From Tomocerus qinae (Eukaryota; Arthropoda; Collembola; Entomobryomorpha; Tomoceridae): DNA of 64,000 bases. The DNA lies in assembly GCA_020055645.1 (NCBI GenBank), contig CM034546.1, positions 61,256,001 through 61,320,000 on the forward strand, given 5' to 3'. Positions 1-11,574 of this stretch are shown one piece after another; within the stretch, counting starts at the first letter, position 1; each line of letters starts with the position of its first letter. Under the pieces are notes generated by a model. It did not search any database and had not been told where the DNA came from. It saw nothing but the letters and a program-made list of their open reading frames with translations. The translations under genes were made by a program, and so were the position numbers.

Positions 1-1006
1 TGTTCTAGAAGAAGGGAGTCTGTCGTTCTAAAATTATATTCGTCCATTTGATCTCTCTGCTTTTCGAACAACATTTCACAAAAATGAAGCAAAACCAAAC
101 GACACACGTTGATACAATCAAGACTCAGGCGATTTTGTGGCTTCTTGTAACAATTAAAACGAAATATTTGAAATAAATAAAATTTTTGATACAAACGAAA
201 CTTTTGAACTTTTTCATAAAAGTGCGTCATCCCCATTAGTAAATTTACAAACAAGTTTAAATTTGTATCATTGATGTCATGAAATCAGGCGACTGTTTCC
301 ATAATTGTTATCCAAATTGTTTTTTAATCCATTGGTAGTCATATTTTTAGCCAGGGTCCATTTCTAAGGTCAAAAGCCACCATTTGGTGCGCACATAGTT
401 GTATCTGGCCATCAGCAGTGATTAGACACCTTAAAAATACATGGAAACAAACAAAAGAAATTCTACTAACAAAACCCAATCCTTTGTCTTCGTTTAAAGA
501 CCAACAACATAGCCAAATGTTACTTATCTCAAAAATGTTCCAATTTTTAATAAAATATTATTTTTGTTTCATTATTTTTATCTATTACGTAGGCAAATAA
601 GTTAATGGCTAGGCAGAAATTTTAAAATCATAAATTTTAAATATTTCATTGACAAATCAAAAATTTTAAGCATGGCCGACATAGTACAAAATTAACTGAT
701 TTTGAATTGTGCCTCTGGACTGCTAAGGTCAGAAAAGAAAAGAGCCTATCTGCTACACACAAGAACGCATTGTGGTAACCACCATACTGTCCAAAGTCCG
801 TTCTAGATTCAACCTAGTTATTCCGTTAAGCATTCCTTTGTCAATTGGGTTTAAGTGAGTAATTAAAATTGATCAACGAGAAAGGTGAGACAAATAACAC
901 TACAGTTTTAAAGAGCAAAAACCTAATAAATATTTTCGTGACAAACGTGATCTAATACTCAGTTTCTTATTGTAAGTAGGTTCGATTGCATAAAGAAATT
1001 GTAAGA
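1..1006. other. Noncoding flank, no gene recognised
   Basis: AT-rich sequence upstream of the ZYG11-like relic. Only short open frames without family resemblance are present. I see no splice-linked exon, RNA gene or repeat boundary. Confidence 0.5.
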
Positions 1007-2585
1007 ATGGAGGAGAAACAGATGGGCAGCCTTTTGACAATTTGTACTAAGTACGTCGCCGATAATATCAGTAAAACTTTGCTGATTGAAGATAATACCC
1101 TTCGTCCGGGGATTGTTATGCATAGGGAAATCTCCGAAAACATTTTGGAATTTGCTGACACCAAGGCATTTGTCTCTGGAGATATTGAAGCTCTCTACAA
1201 AGTAAGCTTATCCCTACATCTACATCTATGACTGTTTTCTGTATATGAGTTGCTGAGCGGAAAAATGACTTATCTCAGTTGCCAAAAATAATTTACAATG
1301 TAACTAAGGGCTTTTATTAAAAATTCAAACAATTTTTAACCCTCCCACTCGGATGTTAGGCTTAGCACTGGGATTTGTGCACAATACACAATTTGATTTA
1401 CACAAAATATCAACGCCGTCGTTGAAATTCGATCCAATATACATTGATGTACATAATTGAACAGTTCCTAACACTTGCGAAAAGTTATACAAGTCTTGGA
1501 ATGTCTTCGGCAGGCAAATTCCCAGGAATATAGCTAACGTCCATTGCATTCTGATTAAAAAAATTGCAGACAGTTTCAAATACTTGTGCAAATTCAAACT
1601 GTCGAGCAATATTATTCTAACAAAATACTAAAGTAAGATAAATTTTATACACAGAAAATATTAAAATAATTATGTTTTTACGCAGCCATTGTAGGAAATG
1701 CTGCTGGCGTGACTGGTTTGGGATTCCAATCAATGATCAATGAATTGATTGCTATTTTATACATTCTTCTCGATTCTTCTCAAGGCGCCTACGATATGGA
1801 GGTACTTTTACCATTTAATTTTATATTCTGTGCTTTCATCTGTAACTATATTTACTTTGTTTTTCGCAAATCTTCTAGCTGTGATTTGCTTTTACTCTAT
1901 ACAGAAAAATGTACACAATTGATTTTGCTAATAACTATTTCTGTCCCTCATCAGATATCTTATATGTCTTCATTAATACTAGTCCAAATTTTATCCGAAT
2001 ATGCCGAGATATGGACAATTTCCAGTTATACCAAACAGCAAATTCTGGCAAAACTGAGAAGCAATATAAATCGTTGGAACATCAAAGCAATCAACTTTAT
2101 TGAATGCAGGTAAACAATTATCAATATAAATTATGTGAAAGTTTGTTTCTATTATCCTATTTATTATTTGGTGATTGTCTCCAGATCTTTTCATGCCATC
2201 CTGAAACTTTTGGAAGTAGACCACACACGTGATTGTCAACTATTTGCAGCTTGGACTTTGGCAAACGTAACCTACGGGGACGCGGATGGTAAGTTATCTT
2301 AACTATTGCACATGTAGTCGGACTTTTAATCATTTATTAATCATTATTTGCTTTTTGAAACTAGCTGAAAAGTATATGCCCTTACTGGAAAAAGAAAGCG
2401 TGCTGGAATATCTATTGAATGTAGTAAACGACGAATCGGATCGCTACGGTCGCTACGCAAAACAAACATTTGATCAAGTCAGGATTTTTATTAAAAATCA
2501 AGAACGAATTTCCGAAGCCCGTACAAAGTTTCCTGAAATCAGAGCCACGTTATCTCTACAAAATTGTTATCGTGAAAACCATTAA
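1007..2585 (+). pseudogene. ZYG11-like gene relic lacking its central exons
   Basis: This is a partial copy of the intact ZYG11-like gene at 32732-36178. Five exon equivalents are visible: 1007-1201 (195 nt, same length as exon 1 of the intact gene, matching start Met), 1686-1801 (116 nt, equals its exon 7), 1955-2109, 2185-2288 (104 nt, equals its exon 9) and 2365-2585. The last four keep correct splice sites, phases and an open frame to a stop, and encode the C-terminal armadillo-like part with the family motif AAWTLAN. Equivalents of exons 2-6 (leucine-rich repeats and first armadillo part) are absent from 1202-1685. Exon 1 ends in phase 0 while 1686 needs one preceding base, so direct joining gives an early stop (cca ttg tag). 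I read it as a decayed tandem-family copy; an internal promoter making a C-terminal fragment is the alternative. Confidence 0.75.
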
Positions 2586-3268
2586 CTAAGTTTTACAAAA
2601 TGTAAAAAAGTTTCCTTACAAGTTAGGAAGAAGTATAGGAAAATAACTCATGAGAGGTCAACTTCGTTGTATATGTTTTTACTGAGATAGATATTTAGTT
2701 AAATCGAGTTGTATTGAATACACTCATTTTGTACATAGAATAGGGAATAACGGTCAACGTCAATGTATCAATTAATTACCTGGAAACTAATTTCATTATA
2801 GTTACTAAATGTTTATATACTATCGATGGTTTTCTAGTTAAGACAGAGTAGAATATTGGGAAATGGTATATATTATATGAATTGGGTTATTAGAATTTAT
2901 TTGAAATAAAACACAATGAATTTCAACACTTTTAAGTTACTTTATTTATTTCACAAACAATTCTTTCCACATTAAAGAATACCTTTATAATTAAAAATCG
3001 CATTAAATTATAAATTGTATAGTATACTAATATTATAATAAAGATTTCGCTGCGTTTTCAATTCTATTATAGTCTTCACAGTCTTCAGTAGTACGTAAAC
3101 TATTTAATTAATTCAGTCAATCTCATATCATCTAACGTTGTGCAAATCTTCTACTAACCTGGCAATTCATCTGCAGATATAAATAAATTTAAGTTTTCCT
3201 TTTTATATAAAAAATGCTATTTGTCAATTTATATTAAGATCCGGCTTGTTATCAAAAGCTAAAAGCAA
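2586..3268. other. Convergent 3' ends with poly(A) signals
   Basis: This lies between the end of the ZYG11-like relic (+) and the end of UBE2H (-). AATAAA occurs on the plus strand at 2905-2910, and TTTATT at 2941-2946 gives AATAAA for the minus strand. The two 3' regions therefore nearly abut or overlap. No gene is seen otherwise. Confidence 0.5.
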
Positions 3269-3853
3269 TTAAAATGGCATAAAAATACCTATGGCCAAGT
3301 CTCGAGTTTCATCTTCGCTAATATCCGATGTTGAAGTTCCCGACTCTGGAGAAAATCTGCCCTCTTTTTGATTTTTGTCATCTTGGTCGTCGACAGCAAT
3401 TACTGTAGCGTATTTGAGAATATATTCCTTAACCCTTTTAGGGTAATCATCTGGTCTCATTTGCATCATAATAGCTGCATGGCTGTTCAGAGGATCCATA
3501 GGATTTGGATAAGACAGTAGCTGTGGCAAAAAGTAATCAAAAATGTTTGCCAAGTCATAAATTGGGGTCCAGGCTTGATTCATGACGTCAATGCAGACAG
3601 CTCCGGACATTTCATCTATGTTAGGGTGGAAAATTTTGTTCACAAATCCAATTGAAGGCGATTTGAAAGGATAATCGTCCGGCAAATGAACACGAACCCT
3701 CCATGTTCCCCCTTCGTACGGTGTTCCCTTTGGCCCACGGAACTTTACTATGAAGTCGTTTAGATTTTCAGTAAAAGTGACTTCGTAATTGGATTCCTGT
3801 AGTTTCCTCAAGTCAGTATCTCTCCGATGTTTTCCTGCACCAGGAGAAGACAT
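3269..3853 (-). CDS. UBE2H: Ubiquitin-conjugating enzyme E2 H
   Basis: The gene encodes a 194-residue E2 enzyme that accepts ubiquitin from E1 as a thioester and passes it to substrates with an E3; in animals and yeast UBE2H/Ubc8 works with the CTLH/GID ligase. The UBC fold covers about residues 5-150. The HPN motif is at 76-78 and the catalytic Cys is residue 87, in SGAVCIDV, the same position as in human UBE2H. The tail after about residue 155 is acidic and Ser-rich, as in the family (human protein 183 residues). The N-terminus [14 protein letters not shown] matches the family start, so the ATG at 3853 is firm. The coding region is one exon, unusual because vertebrate UBE2H has several coding exons. 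A 5'-UTR intron is likely just upstream. The last eight residues differ from the usual ending. Confidence 0.95.
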   Translation of the reverse strand: MSSPGAGKHRRDTDLRKLQESNYEVTFTENLNDFIVKFRGPKGTPYEGGTWRVRVHLPDDYPFKSPSIGFVNKIFHPNIDEMSGAVCIDVMNQAWTPIYDLANIFDYFLPQLLSYPNPMDPLNSHAAIMMQMRPDDYPKRVKEYILKYATVIAVDDQDDKNQKEGRFSPESGTSTSDISEDETRDLAIGIFMPF

Positions 3854-4190
3854 TATGGCAAAAGGATGTCTGGAAAACTGTAAATAGTAAATTCAGTTAG
3901 ATACAAAGTCCTTAATTTGCGTGTCATATAACTCCAGTACCTTATAATGAAGGGAATATTATATTATTCAGCTAAATCTTATAAATATAACCAACAATTA
4001 ATTGTTTACTGTCTACGTCCGTGAGTCTAATATTTTCACCCTTCTCAAAATTTATAATTTTAATATTGATTGTGCAACTGTTTATATATACATGTCCTGG
4101 ACCATGTCTATAGTCTAAGATATTTTCCCAAAACATTAATTTATGAATTATGTCAGTAAACGTTTAAACTTTTAACTTTACTTACCTTTC
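3854..4190 (-). other. Probable 5'-UTR intron of UBE2H
   Basis: On the minus strand a donor reading AAAG|GTAAGT lies at about 4186/4185 and an acceptor TTTTCCAG ends at 3870, sixteen bases before the UBE2H start codon. This implies a 5'-UTR intron of about 316 bp and a leader exon upstream of 4186. There is no transcript evidence. Confidence 0.5.
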
Positions 4191-5124
4191 ATTGACTTTA
4201 ACAAAAACTATTAACGCTGGTGGAAAAAACTTTTTTACTGGCAACCTGAAAAAAATTGCTACTGGCCAAAACAAAAATCCCCTTAGGCCACCTTTTAAAA
4301 ACTGAATAGTGCGCTAGTACCGTATTTAGTAGGCCAATGACGTTATAATGTTATATCTAATTGTAGCTAATTTCTTAGTCTTTGTAAAATCATGGCAACC
4401 ATGTGGACAGGTTGACGAGGTTTTTCCACTAACGAATATAAACCTAAATCTTGAATCAGATTTCGGTTCTTGATAAATACAACTAATGTCATTTATCAAT
4501 AAATGTTATTTATTTTAACAAGAACTAATCACTTTCACTCATTATAATTGGCAAAATTCAATCCAGCAAGATAACTATTTCTGTAGTCTTTGTTTAGCTT
4601 TTAAGATATGTATTTAACCTAACGAAAAGCCTTATCCAGATTTGAAATTGAAGGCTTTTCAAATTGAAAAATTCCAAAATAAAAGACACCTCTTAGAATT
4701 TCCACTTAAAAAACTGGATTAACAGGACAAGAATCGGCTGTATTTAAACAATTGAAAATTATACTTCAATACAAAAAAATTGTGAGATGTACATTCAAAA
4801 GGCGACGAATCAGAAGACAAGTAGAATATGTACGTCAATAATCTTATTACAATCATAATACAAAAAATTCAATAAATTATGAACTAAAATACTATACCCA
4901 GAAAGAAAGGAGGAAATTTTATGATTAACATCACCATATGTACAACAAAATATCAAATAAACCAGTGTAAAACGGAAGCATAATATCTGAGGAGTTTATC
5001 TTTTCAGTATTTTCCCCATTTCACCTGTCAGTGAGTTATTATAAGGTAGTAGCACGTAGTAATGCCCCAGAACGTTTTGGCTGTCGAACAAGCTAGTCGT
5101 TATACACGACTTTGTAGGATAAAC
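4191..5124. other. Intergenic, nothing recognised
   Basis: AT-rich DNA upstream of UBE2H that probably includes its promoter. No open frame with family features and no repeat boundary were seen. Confidence 0.4.
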
Positions 5125-5538
5125 GAGTAAATACACAAGAGATCACGCAGGCTGGAAACAAATTTTGAAAAATATTGTTAAATGCTGAAAAAGTCGTTTT
5201 TGAAAATTTTATTAGAACTCATATTAAACGTGATAACCAAAAACTTAAAGAAGTTGTAAACAGCAAAAATATTTTTTTCAAAATTTTGAAAACAATTTGA
5301 AAAACTAAAAAAGAGGCCGTCGGGCCGTGTGAGGAAGTCATTTCACGTGGTGCGGGTTTCATGAAAGTCTGTCCAGTAGTTTAGAAATAAAACTTAAAAA
5401 TGTCTGGTTTTCAATAAAAATGCTTAAATTAGTTTTTTCCTATCACTAAGTAGATTAGAATCTGAAAGTAACAATTTTGGCTGTGACAATTTGTTCCCAC
5501 AGTTCCCAGCGTGCGTGTGATCTCTTGTGTATTTACTC
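5125..5538. mobile_element. MITE-like element with 24-26 bp inverted ends
   Basis: The sequence at 5125-5148 (GAGTAAATACACAAGAGATC then ACGC) recurs as its reverse complement at 5513-5538, with two extra bases. The interior is AT-rich and noncoding. No target-site duplication is convincing. The size of 414 bp fits a non-autonomous TIR element. Confidence 0.55.
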
Positions 5539-6596
5539 AAATAGAACAGAAGTCACAGCTATTTTCAGTTATCTTTAAGCATTTCACTTACCTTGTCAGG
5601 AGATGACTGTAACCTCTCTAGTACTGTCCCTTGATGTGTCAGCTTTCGATCTATTTTGAGATTCTGTACGATCAATAAAACAAAAGTTACGTCGGTTTTT
5701 AATTACTTTTAAATGTTACACCCTTTCCCTAGAATGACCGTTCTTGCCCATTTAGAAACTCGTTCTTCTTTTTATATAGATAATTTTTCTGAAAATTTGA
5801 ATTGTCTACACTGTCTAGCTTAAACCGTTCGAAATTATAAGTTATATAAGTTGCACAGGGATTTCCGGGCAGGGCAGACACAAAAAAATAGTATTCACAT
5901 ACAGAGAACATAGACTCCTCTGAATAATGTGCAATAATAATCATTAGACTTAGATTCAATCAGACAGAAAGAAAAAGTCAGTCACGTCTGGTAGTCTGAT
6001 CTGATTTACCAATGCAGTAGGAAACATGACCTTCACGTTGTCTGCTTTTGCTTTCACGAATGACTAATAATTCTAGCTCATAGCCAGACATAACAATTTA
6101 GCTTGCAAACTTTTTTTCCCATTCAGCTGTTTTAACTGCTTCTGATCTGACAAACTTTTTTTCAATTGAAATAGTGATCCAGTTAGTGACCGTTCCATAT
6201 AATTATAGGTTATAGGCAGTATAATGATAGGTATAAGTAATTGTGTACTAAACTTTTGTTGAGTTCGGGTTTTGGACATCTAGAATTACTTTGTGTCGTA
6301 TCTTCAACTTCACTTATTTCATAATGTGACAAATCTTACATTATAACATCAACCAAGAGCCAAGAACCAAGTTAAATCGACAATACCCAAGCCGAACTTG
6401 AAAGAAAATATCATTTCGCCCCATGTGTGGATGTTCCAATTTCGTTGGTCATTGGCCATTGCATTGGTATTAATATTGACATTTGAAGTTGAAATATTAT
6501 GAATATGACATAATGACATAGGGTAAGCGGGTTAAGCCACAGTTTTAGTGGGTTGGGAATGTCAAAAGAACAAGATAAAATGCAGGTGACTAATTT
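5539..6596. other. Intergenic, nothing recognised
   Basis: No gene or repeat structure identified; the short open frames lack family features. Confidence 0.4.
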
Positions 6597-6750
6597 CATG
6601 GCCGTCGCAGCCAGAAAAAAATTCGGATGGGGCCCGGGCCCGACAAATATATAATATTATTTTCGCTTTGAGTTTTAAGGCAAAAATTTCTTTCATTTCT
6701 CCGATTTCGGGGGTGGCCAGGGACCCCTGACCCCCCCGTCTGCGACCCTG
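6597..6750. mobile_element. hAT-type MITE, CAGGGCCGCAGC family (degenerate copy)
   Basis: The left end (ATGGCCGTCGCAGCCAG) and right end (TCTGCGACCCTG) are degraded versions of the ends of the element at 55609-55750, and the two copies share the A-rich and G-rich interior. The flanks are ACTAATTT (6589-6596) and ACTATTTT (6751-6758), a 7/8 match to an 8-bp target duplication as expected for hAT elements. Confidence 0.65.
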
Positions 6751-7597
6751 ACTATTTTTATTAAGTATTATAATAATATTTACAAAGTGTACATCAAAAT
6801 GAGAACGGAATTTATAGCTGTGAGTTACAACTCTATATAAATTCCGTTTTTTCACACCTTGTGAAAGTAAAATTTCGCAAACCGTTATTGAATTGATTTA
6901 TATATAAATATTGGTCGACGTATTAAATTCGGAATCTTCTTATAAATATGTTTTTTAAATATAACACATTCTACATTTTGAAAGCTGGACAAAATTTTTA
7001 AAAAGGGCTAAAGAAAACTTTTTTTATTACTGATGATGCGGATTAGGGTAACATCCCCTACTTTGGTCTTTTTTGAGTAGAAAATGTTAATGGGTGACTT
7101 ATTCACCTTTTGATTGGTCTCCGGCTTACCTTTTGAAGAGAGATGTCAAAGTTTGAAGTTAAAAGCATATTTTTATTAATAAATACATAAATCGTTTTAT
7201 TTTTATGCTAAAGGACGGTATCCAACTTTTCGTTTTTGGGGTATTCTGATAGCCCAGAAAAAATGGGACAAAAATGGTATAGGAAGCTATAGGTCAAAAT
7301 GAGGCCCTGATGTTTTAAAAATGAAAAACCAAAAAGGGCGCCAATACTTCCTTTGTTATAATTTTTTGTATGGAAACCCTGATTTGGGGTATTTGGCCGG
7401 GGTTTTTATAGGGTACAATATAGACGGAAAATGATCATTAGTGTCTGAACCAACTTCTGAGAAAAAACTGTATGCGGACTATTTAACACCGATTTTTAAT
7501 TTGGATTTTTTGAATTTTTACATATTACGAAATATTGCATGGTGAACCGGGTGAAGTACAGGTGAAACGTAGGTGAAACCAGCCTAGCGGGTTGGAA
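6751..7597. other. Intergenic, nothing recognised
   Basis: No gene seen. Probably old repeat DNA, but no second copy was found in this window. Confidence 0.35.
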
Positions 7598-7925
7598 TGC
7601 AGCAAACGGTGCGTGAAAGTTAGAGTCCCTATATCTCGGAATATTTAGACATGACCCCCCAATGTTTCATCGGATCTTTACCAGACATGACCTGAAGGTC
7701 ACGTTTACACCCTCCCCACCCGACGGGGATTGAGGAAAATGACATTCCACCGGTTTTGGACCTAAAATCGGTCATTAAGTTTATTTCATTTAGGTTAGGT
7801 TAGGGGATGGGGTGGGGAGGGTGGAAACGTGACCTCTAGGTCATGTCCGATAAAGAACCGATTAAACATTGGGTGGTCGTGTCTAAATATTCCGAGATAA
7901 CTTTCACGCACCGTTTGCTGCACTC
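7598..7925. repeat. Foldback repeat with (TTAGG)3 in its right half
   Basis: The left arm begins TGCAGCAAACGGTGCGTGAA at 7598 and the right arm ends with its reverse complement at about 7925. Both arms carry matching stretches around CGGAATATTTAGACA and the CATGAC...GGTCA block. Three TTAGG units lie at 7790-7804. The right half recurs at 10537-10736. An open frame at 7843-8043 crosses the arm and is not a gene. Confidence 0.7.
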
Positions 7926-8178
7926 TGACCAGCCTAGCGCCTTGCACTGCTTTTTATTGCGTTCAATGTTCAACGTTTTCGTTTGGGTCAACGAGGCTAT
8001 ACTCATAGTAATGTTAAGTCATAAGTGGCTAAACAAGCAATAGGGGCTGCCAAAATTCAGCCATTTTTTAAGTAGAAACAATAATGGTTTTTGGGATTTC
8101 AAAACTGAAAACAGATTCGGATGAACAAAAAAATGGATAAAAGAATTTTCAGAACATCTTCATCGAAAGTTGTTTCCG

Positions 8179-9452
8179 GGTTAAAGTAAGACACAGGTTG
8201 CAGAGGAGGGTGAGGGTGAGGAGGGTGAGGATGAGGAGGAGGGTGAGGAGGAGGAGGGTGAGGAGGGTGAGGGTGAGGAGGAGGGTGAGGAGTGCGAGGA
8301 GGAGGGTGAGGGTTGGGAGGAGGGTGAGGAGTTGGGTGAGGGTGAGGAGGAAGATGAGGAGGTTTTCACGAAAGTACAGCTATTTAAATGTTTTAAAAGT
8401 GTATATGTATTAAATTGTAGTATGTTAGCCTCAATACACACAAAAGGAGTACACTCGCACTCACTCGAGTGGGGAGGATAAGGCATATACATTTAATAGC
8501 CATATATTTGAAATTATTTTACATTGAAACAAAGGTAAAGGTTAAAATGGGCACAATAAATAACCGTGTAATAGATTTATCGACTTCTAACAGATTTGTT
8601 GTTACCACAAATCTGGTTCCATTCATTCCCCCCTGGCTGGGGGAATTAATTTAACCTGGTTTTTACATGCTCGCTCACTGACTGAGGCAATGTAAAAATC
8701 TAAAATTGAAATTAACTTTCATTCCATTCATATTGTACAGGGCCATGCAATAGAACATAGAATAAAATATACTGACAAGGAAAAGCATGTAACCATTTTT
8801 AGTGGCTACTGGAAAATGACGTAGCTTGCAGTACAATGCGAGCCTTTCGAGAAATTGCCTTTCCTTGTCAGTATATTTTATTCTAAGTTCTTGGCACGAC
8901 TATGTACAATATGAATAAAACGAAAGTTATTTCCAATTTTAGATTTTTACACTACCCCAGTCAGGGGCATGTAAAAATCGGGTTAAATTAATTCCCCCAG
9001 TCAGGGGGGAATGAATTGAACCAGATTGTACCTATTTGTGGTTTCAACAAATCTGTTAGAAGTCGACTAAGCTATTACACGGTTATTTATTGTGCCCATT
9101 TTAACCTTTACCTTTGTTTCATTGTAAAATAATTTCAAATATATGGCTATTAAATGTATATGCCTTATCCTCCCCACTCGAGTGAGTGCGAGTGTACTCC
9201 ATTTGTGTGTATTGAGGCTAACATACTACAATTTAATACATATACACTTTTAAAACATTTAAATAGCTGTACTTTCGTGAAAACCTCCTCATCTTCCTCC
9301 TCACCCTCACCCAACTCCTCACCCTCCTCCCAACCCTCACCCTCCTCCTCGCACTCCTCACCCTCCTCCTCACCCTCACCCTCCTCACCCTCCTCCTCCT
9401 CACCCTCCTCCTCATCCTCACCCTCCTCTGCAACCTGTGTCTTACTTTAACC
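8179..9452. mobile_element. Foldback transposon with 8-bp target duplication
   Basis: Two long arms (about 8179-8783 and 8860-9452) are inverted copies around a loop of about 76 bp. The outer end reads GGTTAAAGTAAGACACAGG, followed in each arm by a purine-rich minisatellite built from GAGGAGGGTGAG variants. The arms differ by scattered substitutions and small indels. The exact 8-mer TGTTTCCG flanks both ends (8171-8178 and 9453-9460), a target-site duplication that fixes the element as a transposed unit of 1,274 bp. The Ser/Pro-rich and Arg-rich open frames inside are translations of the minisatellite, not genes. No transposase is encoded. Confidence 0.85.
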
Positions 9453-9460
9453 TGTTTCCG

Positions 9461-10536
9461 AGATATTTTACTATATTCAATTAAATTTCAATTAGTTTCT
9501 CTTGTCAATTTAAATAAAAAATTGCCTTCTTTACGCCCAACTTACCAAGATTCCGTTAAGTTTTCCTGGAATACCAAATACATAGAGTCAGTGTTGCAAT
9601 AAGATAACCAAAATGGTTGTAGAATTACTTCTTTTCACGATTTGTTTTTATATATTGTTTGGTTATTTAACATTTAATTTTTAGCAGATGAAAATTTGAA
9701 CGTGCCCTTTCTAAATCTGTGCAAAAATTGTTGCCATAATTGACAATATAATAATTAAAAACAAGCTATTACAACTGACATGTGATAATTCATTTTCTCT
9801 ATCGAACCTAATTTTTTTTAAATTGATGTTTGCACTATACACTAGTAGATTCTACTACCCTACTCGTCAATGTCGAAAAGTCGATAACTTCCTGCTCAGT
9901 CTACTCTACTGTCAATGTCATGTCAACTGGTCAACTGTCGTAGAGTCAGAAGTACATAGTACATGTGAAATGTGAGTGAGACACGAAGAACAAAAGAATT
10001 TAAACAATAGAGCGTCTATTAGAGACTGCGTGGCTCCCGCAGACTTGCCTTAAATTCAGTCGTCCTTGGACAGAAAATGCAGCAGCGGGGCATTCATCTT
10101 AAAAAACAAAGTAAAGGTTTGACTGCAGCTAATACTTCAACTAATTTTAAGGCTGCCCCAGCTACTATTTTTCTGTTATTATAATGAAACGTGGACTATT
10201 ATTATTATTATTATTTAGTGCTGTCATTAATAATAGTATTAGATTTATTAGATATATCAATGTGAATGATAGTACAATTTTCGCGTGCTGAATTTTATCA
10301 CATTATCAGGGATTTTACCTCATTAATTTTTCTCACCTAATAAAATAACTAAATAATTTTTTAAAATTATTTATTGGTCTCAAAAAAGTTAAAATAAATT
10401 TAGTGGGAGCCTTTTTGAAATAATTGTCGTTTGTAAAACGGTCTTAATAGATATAAATTTGAGACCACCACGGAACCCAAATTTTGATTATAATATTAAA
10501 AATTTATAATAAATGGAGCCACTCGAATTGCCCTTG
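9461..10536. other. Intergenic, nothing recognised
   Basis: AT-rich DNA with a short TTA-type microsatellite near 10198-10217. No gene seen. Confidence 0.4.
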
Positions 10537-10736
10537 CACCCGACGGGGGTATGGGGAAAAATGACATTCCACGGGTTTTACACCTAAAGTTGATCATTAT
10601 GTTTATTTTATTTAGGTTAGGTTAGGTTAGGTTAGGGGGTGAGGGTGGGGTGGGTGGAAACCTGACCTTCAGGTCATGTCCGATAAAGATCCGATGAAAC
10701 ATTGGGGGGTCACGTCTAAATATTCCGAGATATAGT
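10537..10736. repeat. Second copy of the TTAGG-bearing repeat, (TTAGG)5
   Basis: The sequence from the CACCCGACGGGG block through TATTCCGAGATAT matches the right half of the repeat at 7598-7925. Five TTAGG units lie at 10612-10636, followed by a G-rich tract. Only one arm is present. Confidence 0.65.
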
Positions 10737-11574
10737 GGTGCTGCTGTGGGACTTAGAAATTTGCGCACCGTTATGTCCAATCCCACCTACATTATGCCAT
10801 TAGTCTGGAATGAAAGGTTGAAAATCAGAATACCTTGAAATGAGTCCAAAAGCCAAATCTTGAAAACGCCTACTGGAGATCAGCTAAGGCAGCCTTAGAT
10901 CTCACCACAATTCTATTCTCCCTCAGCCACCACCACTGTGGACTCCGTTAGTACTTAGTACGTTTTAGTGTCGTTCGCTCAAATTGTACCGCCACCAATT
11001 TTGCAGCCGCCGTCAGCCGAGCCCACGAAATTATAACTACAACAATCAAACATACAGCACCTACAGGCAACGAGGCAACCAAATTCAAAATTACAGCGTG
11101 TGTGTTTGTTAGCTGTTGTATTATTACTAGAAGCATCCAGAAGAAGGGTAATAACATTAACAAATAACATCTGACATCCAACATCCCATCACCCGGAAAT
11201 AAAACTGCTTGTGGTGCATGTTGTGATCTTTGTCCATTGTCAACTGTCGTATAGCTGCGTATGGCCGAAGACAACCTGACTTAAACTACTGACTGACAGT
11301 GCCAACTTTAAGTAAATTCCTTTTATAAAATTTTGAACCTGTTGATTTTTTGGTTTTTGTTGTCAATTTTCAGCGTTTATTAATATCAAATATGTTTTAG
11401 CCAAGTCTTTATTGTTTCAATCATTGTTATAATAATCACTATTTCAGTACATGATGATTATGTCGACCAAAAATATTGACTGTAATAATCTAATTTTATG
11501 TCTTTTGATTTAGCTCATTCGTCATTCATCATTATAGCTGCTACTGGCGCAAGACACAGTTAATCGACTTGATC
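10737..11574. other. Upstream region of THOC2
   Basis: No convincing gene. A 108-codon minus-strand open frame (10948-11274) with two hydrophobic stretches lacks an ATG at its left end and family resemblance. The THOC2 promoter and leader are expected near the 3' side of this stretch. Confidence 0.4.

Noticed and set aside
7843-8043. Open frame of 66 codons
   Set aside because: It lies across a repeat arm that is present elsewhere with a broken frame.
8181-8492. Ser/Pro-rich minus-strand frame and overlapping Arg-rich plus-strand frame (also 9154-9450)
   Set aside because: They are translations of the GA/CT minisatellite in the foldback arms and appear in mirror image in both arms.
10948-11274. 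108-codon minus-strand frame with hydrophobic stretches
   Set aside because: It begins at TTG, lacks family resemblance and has no supporting splice or promoter context.
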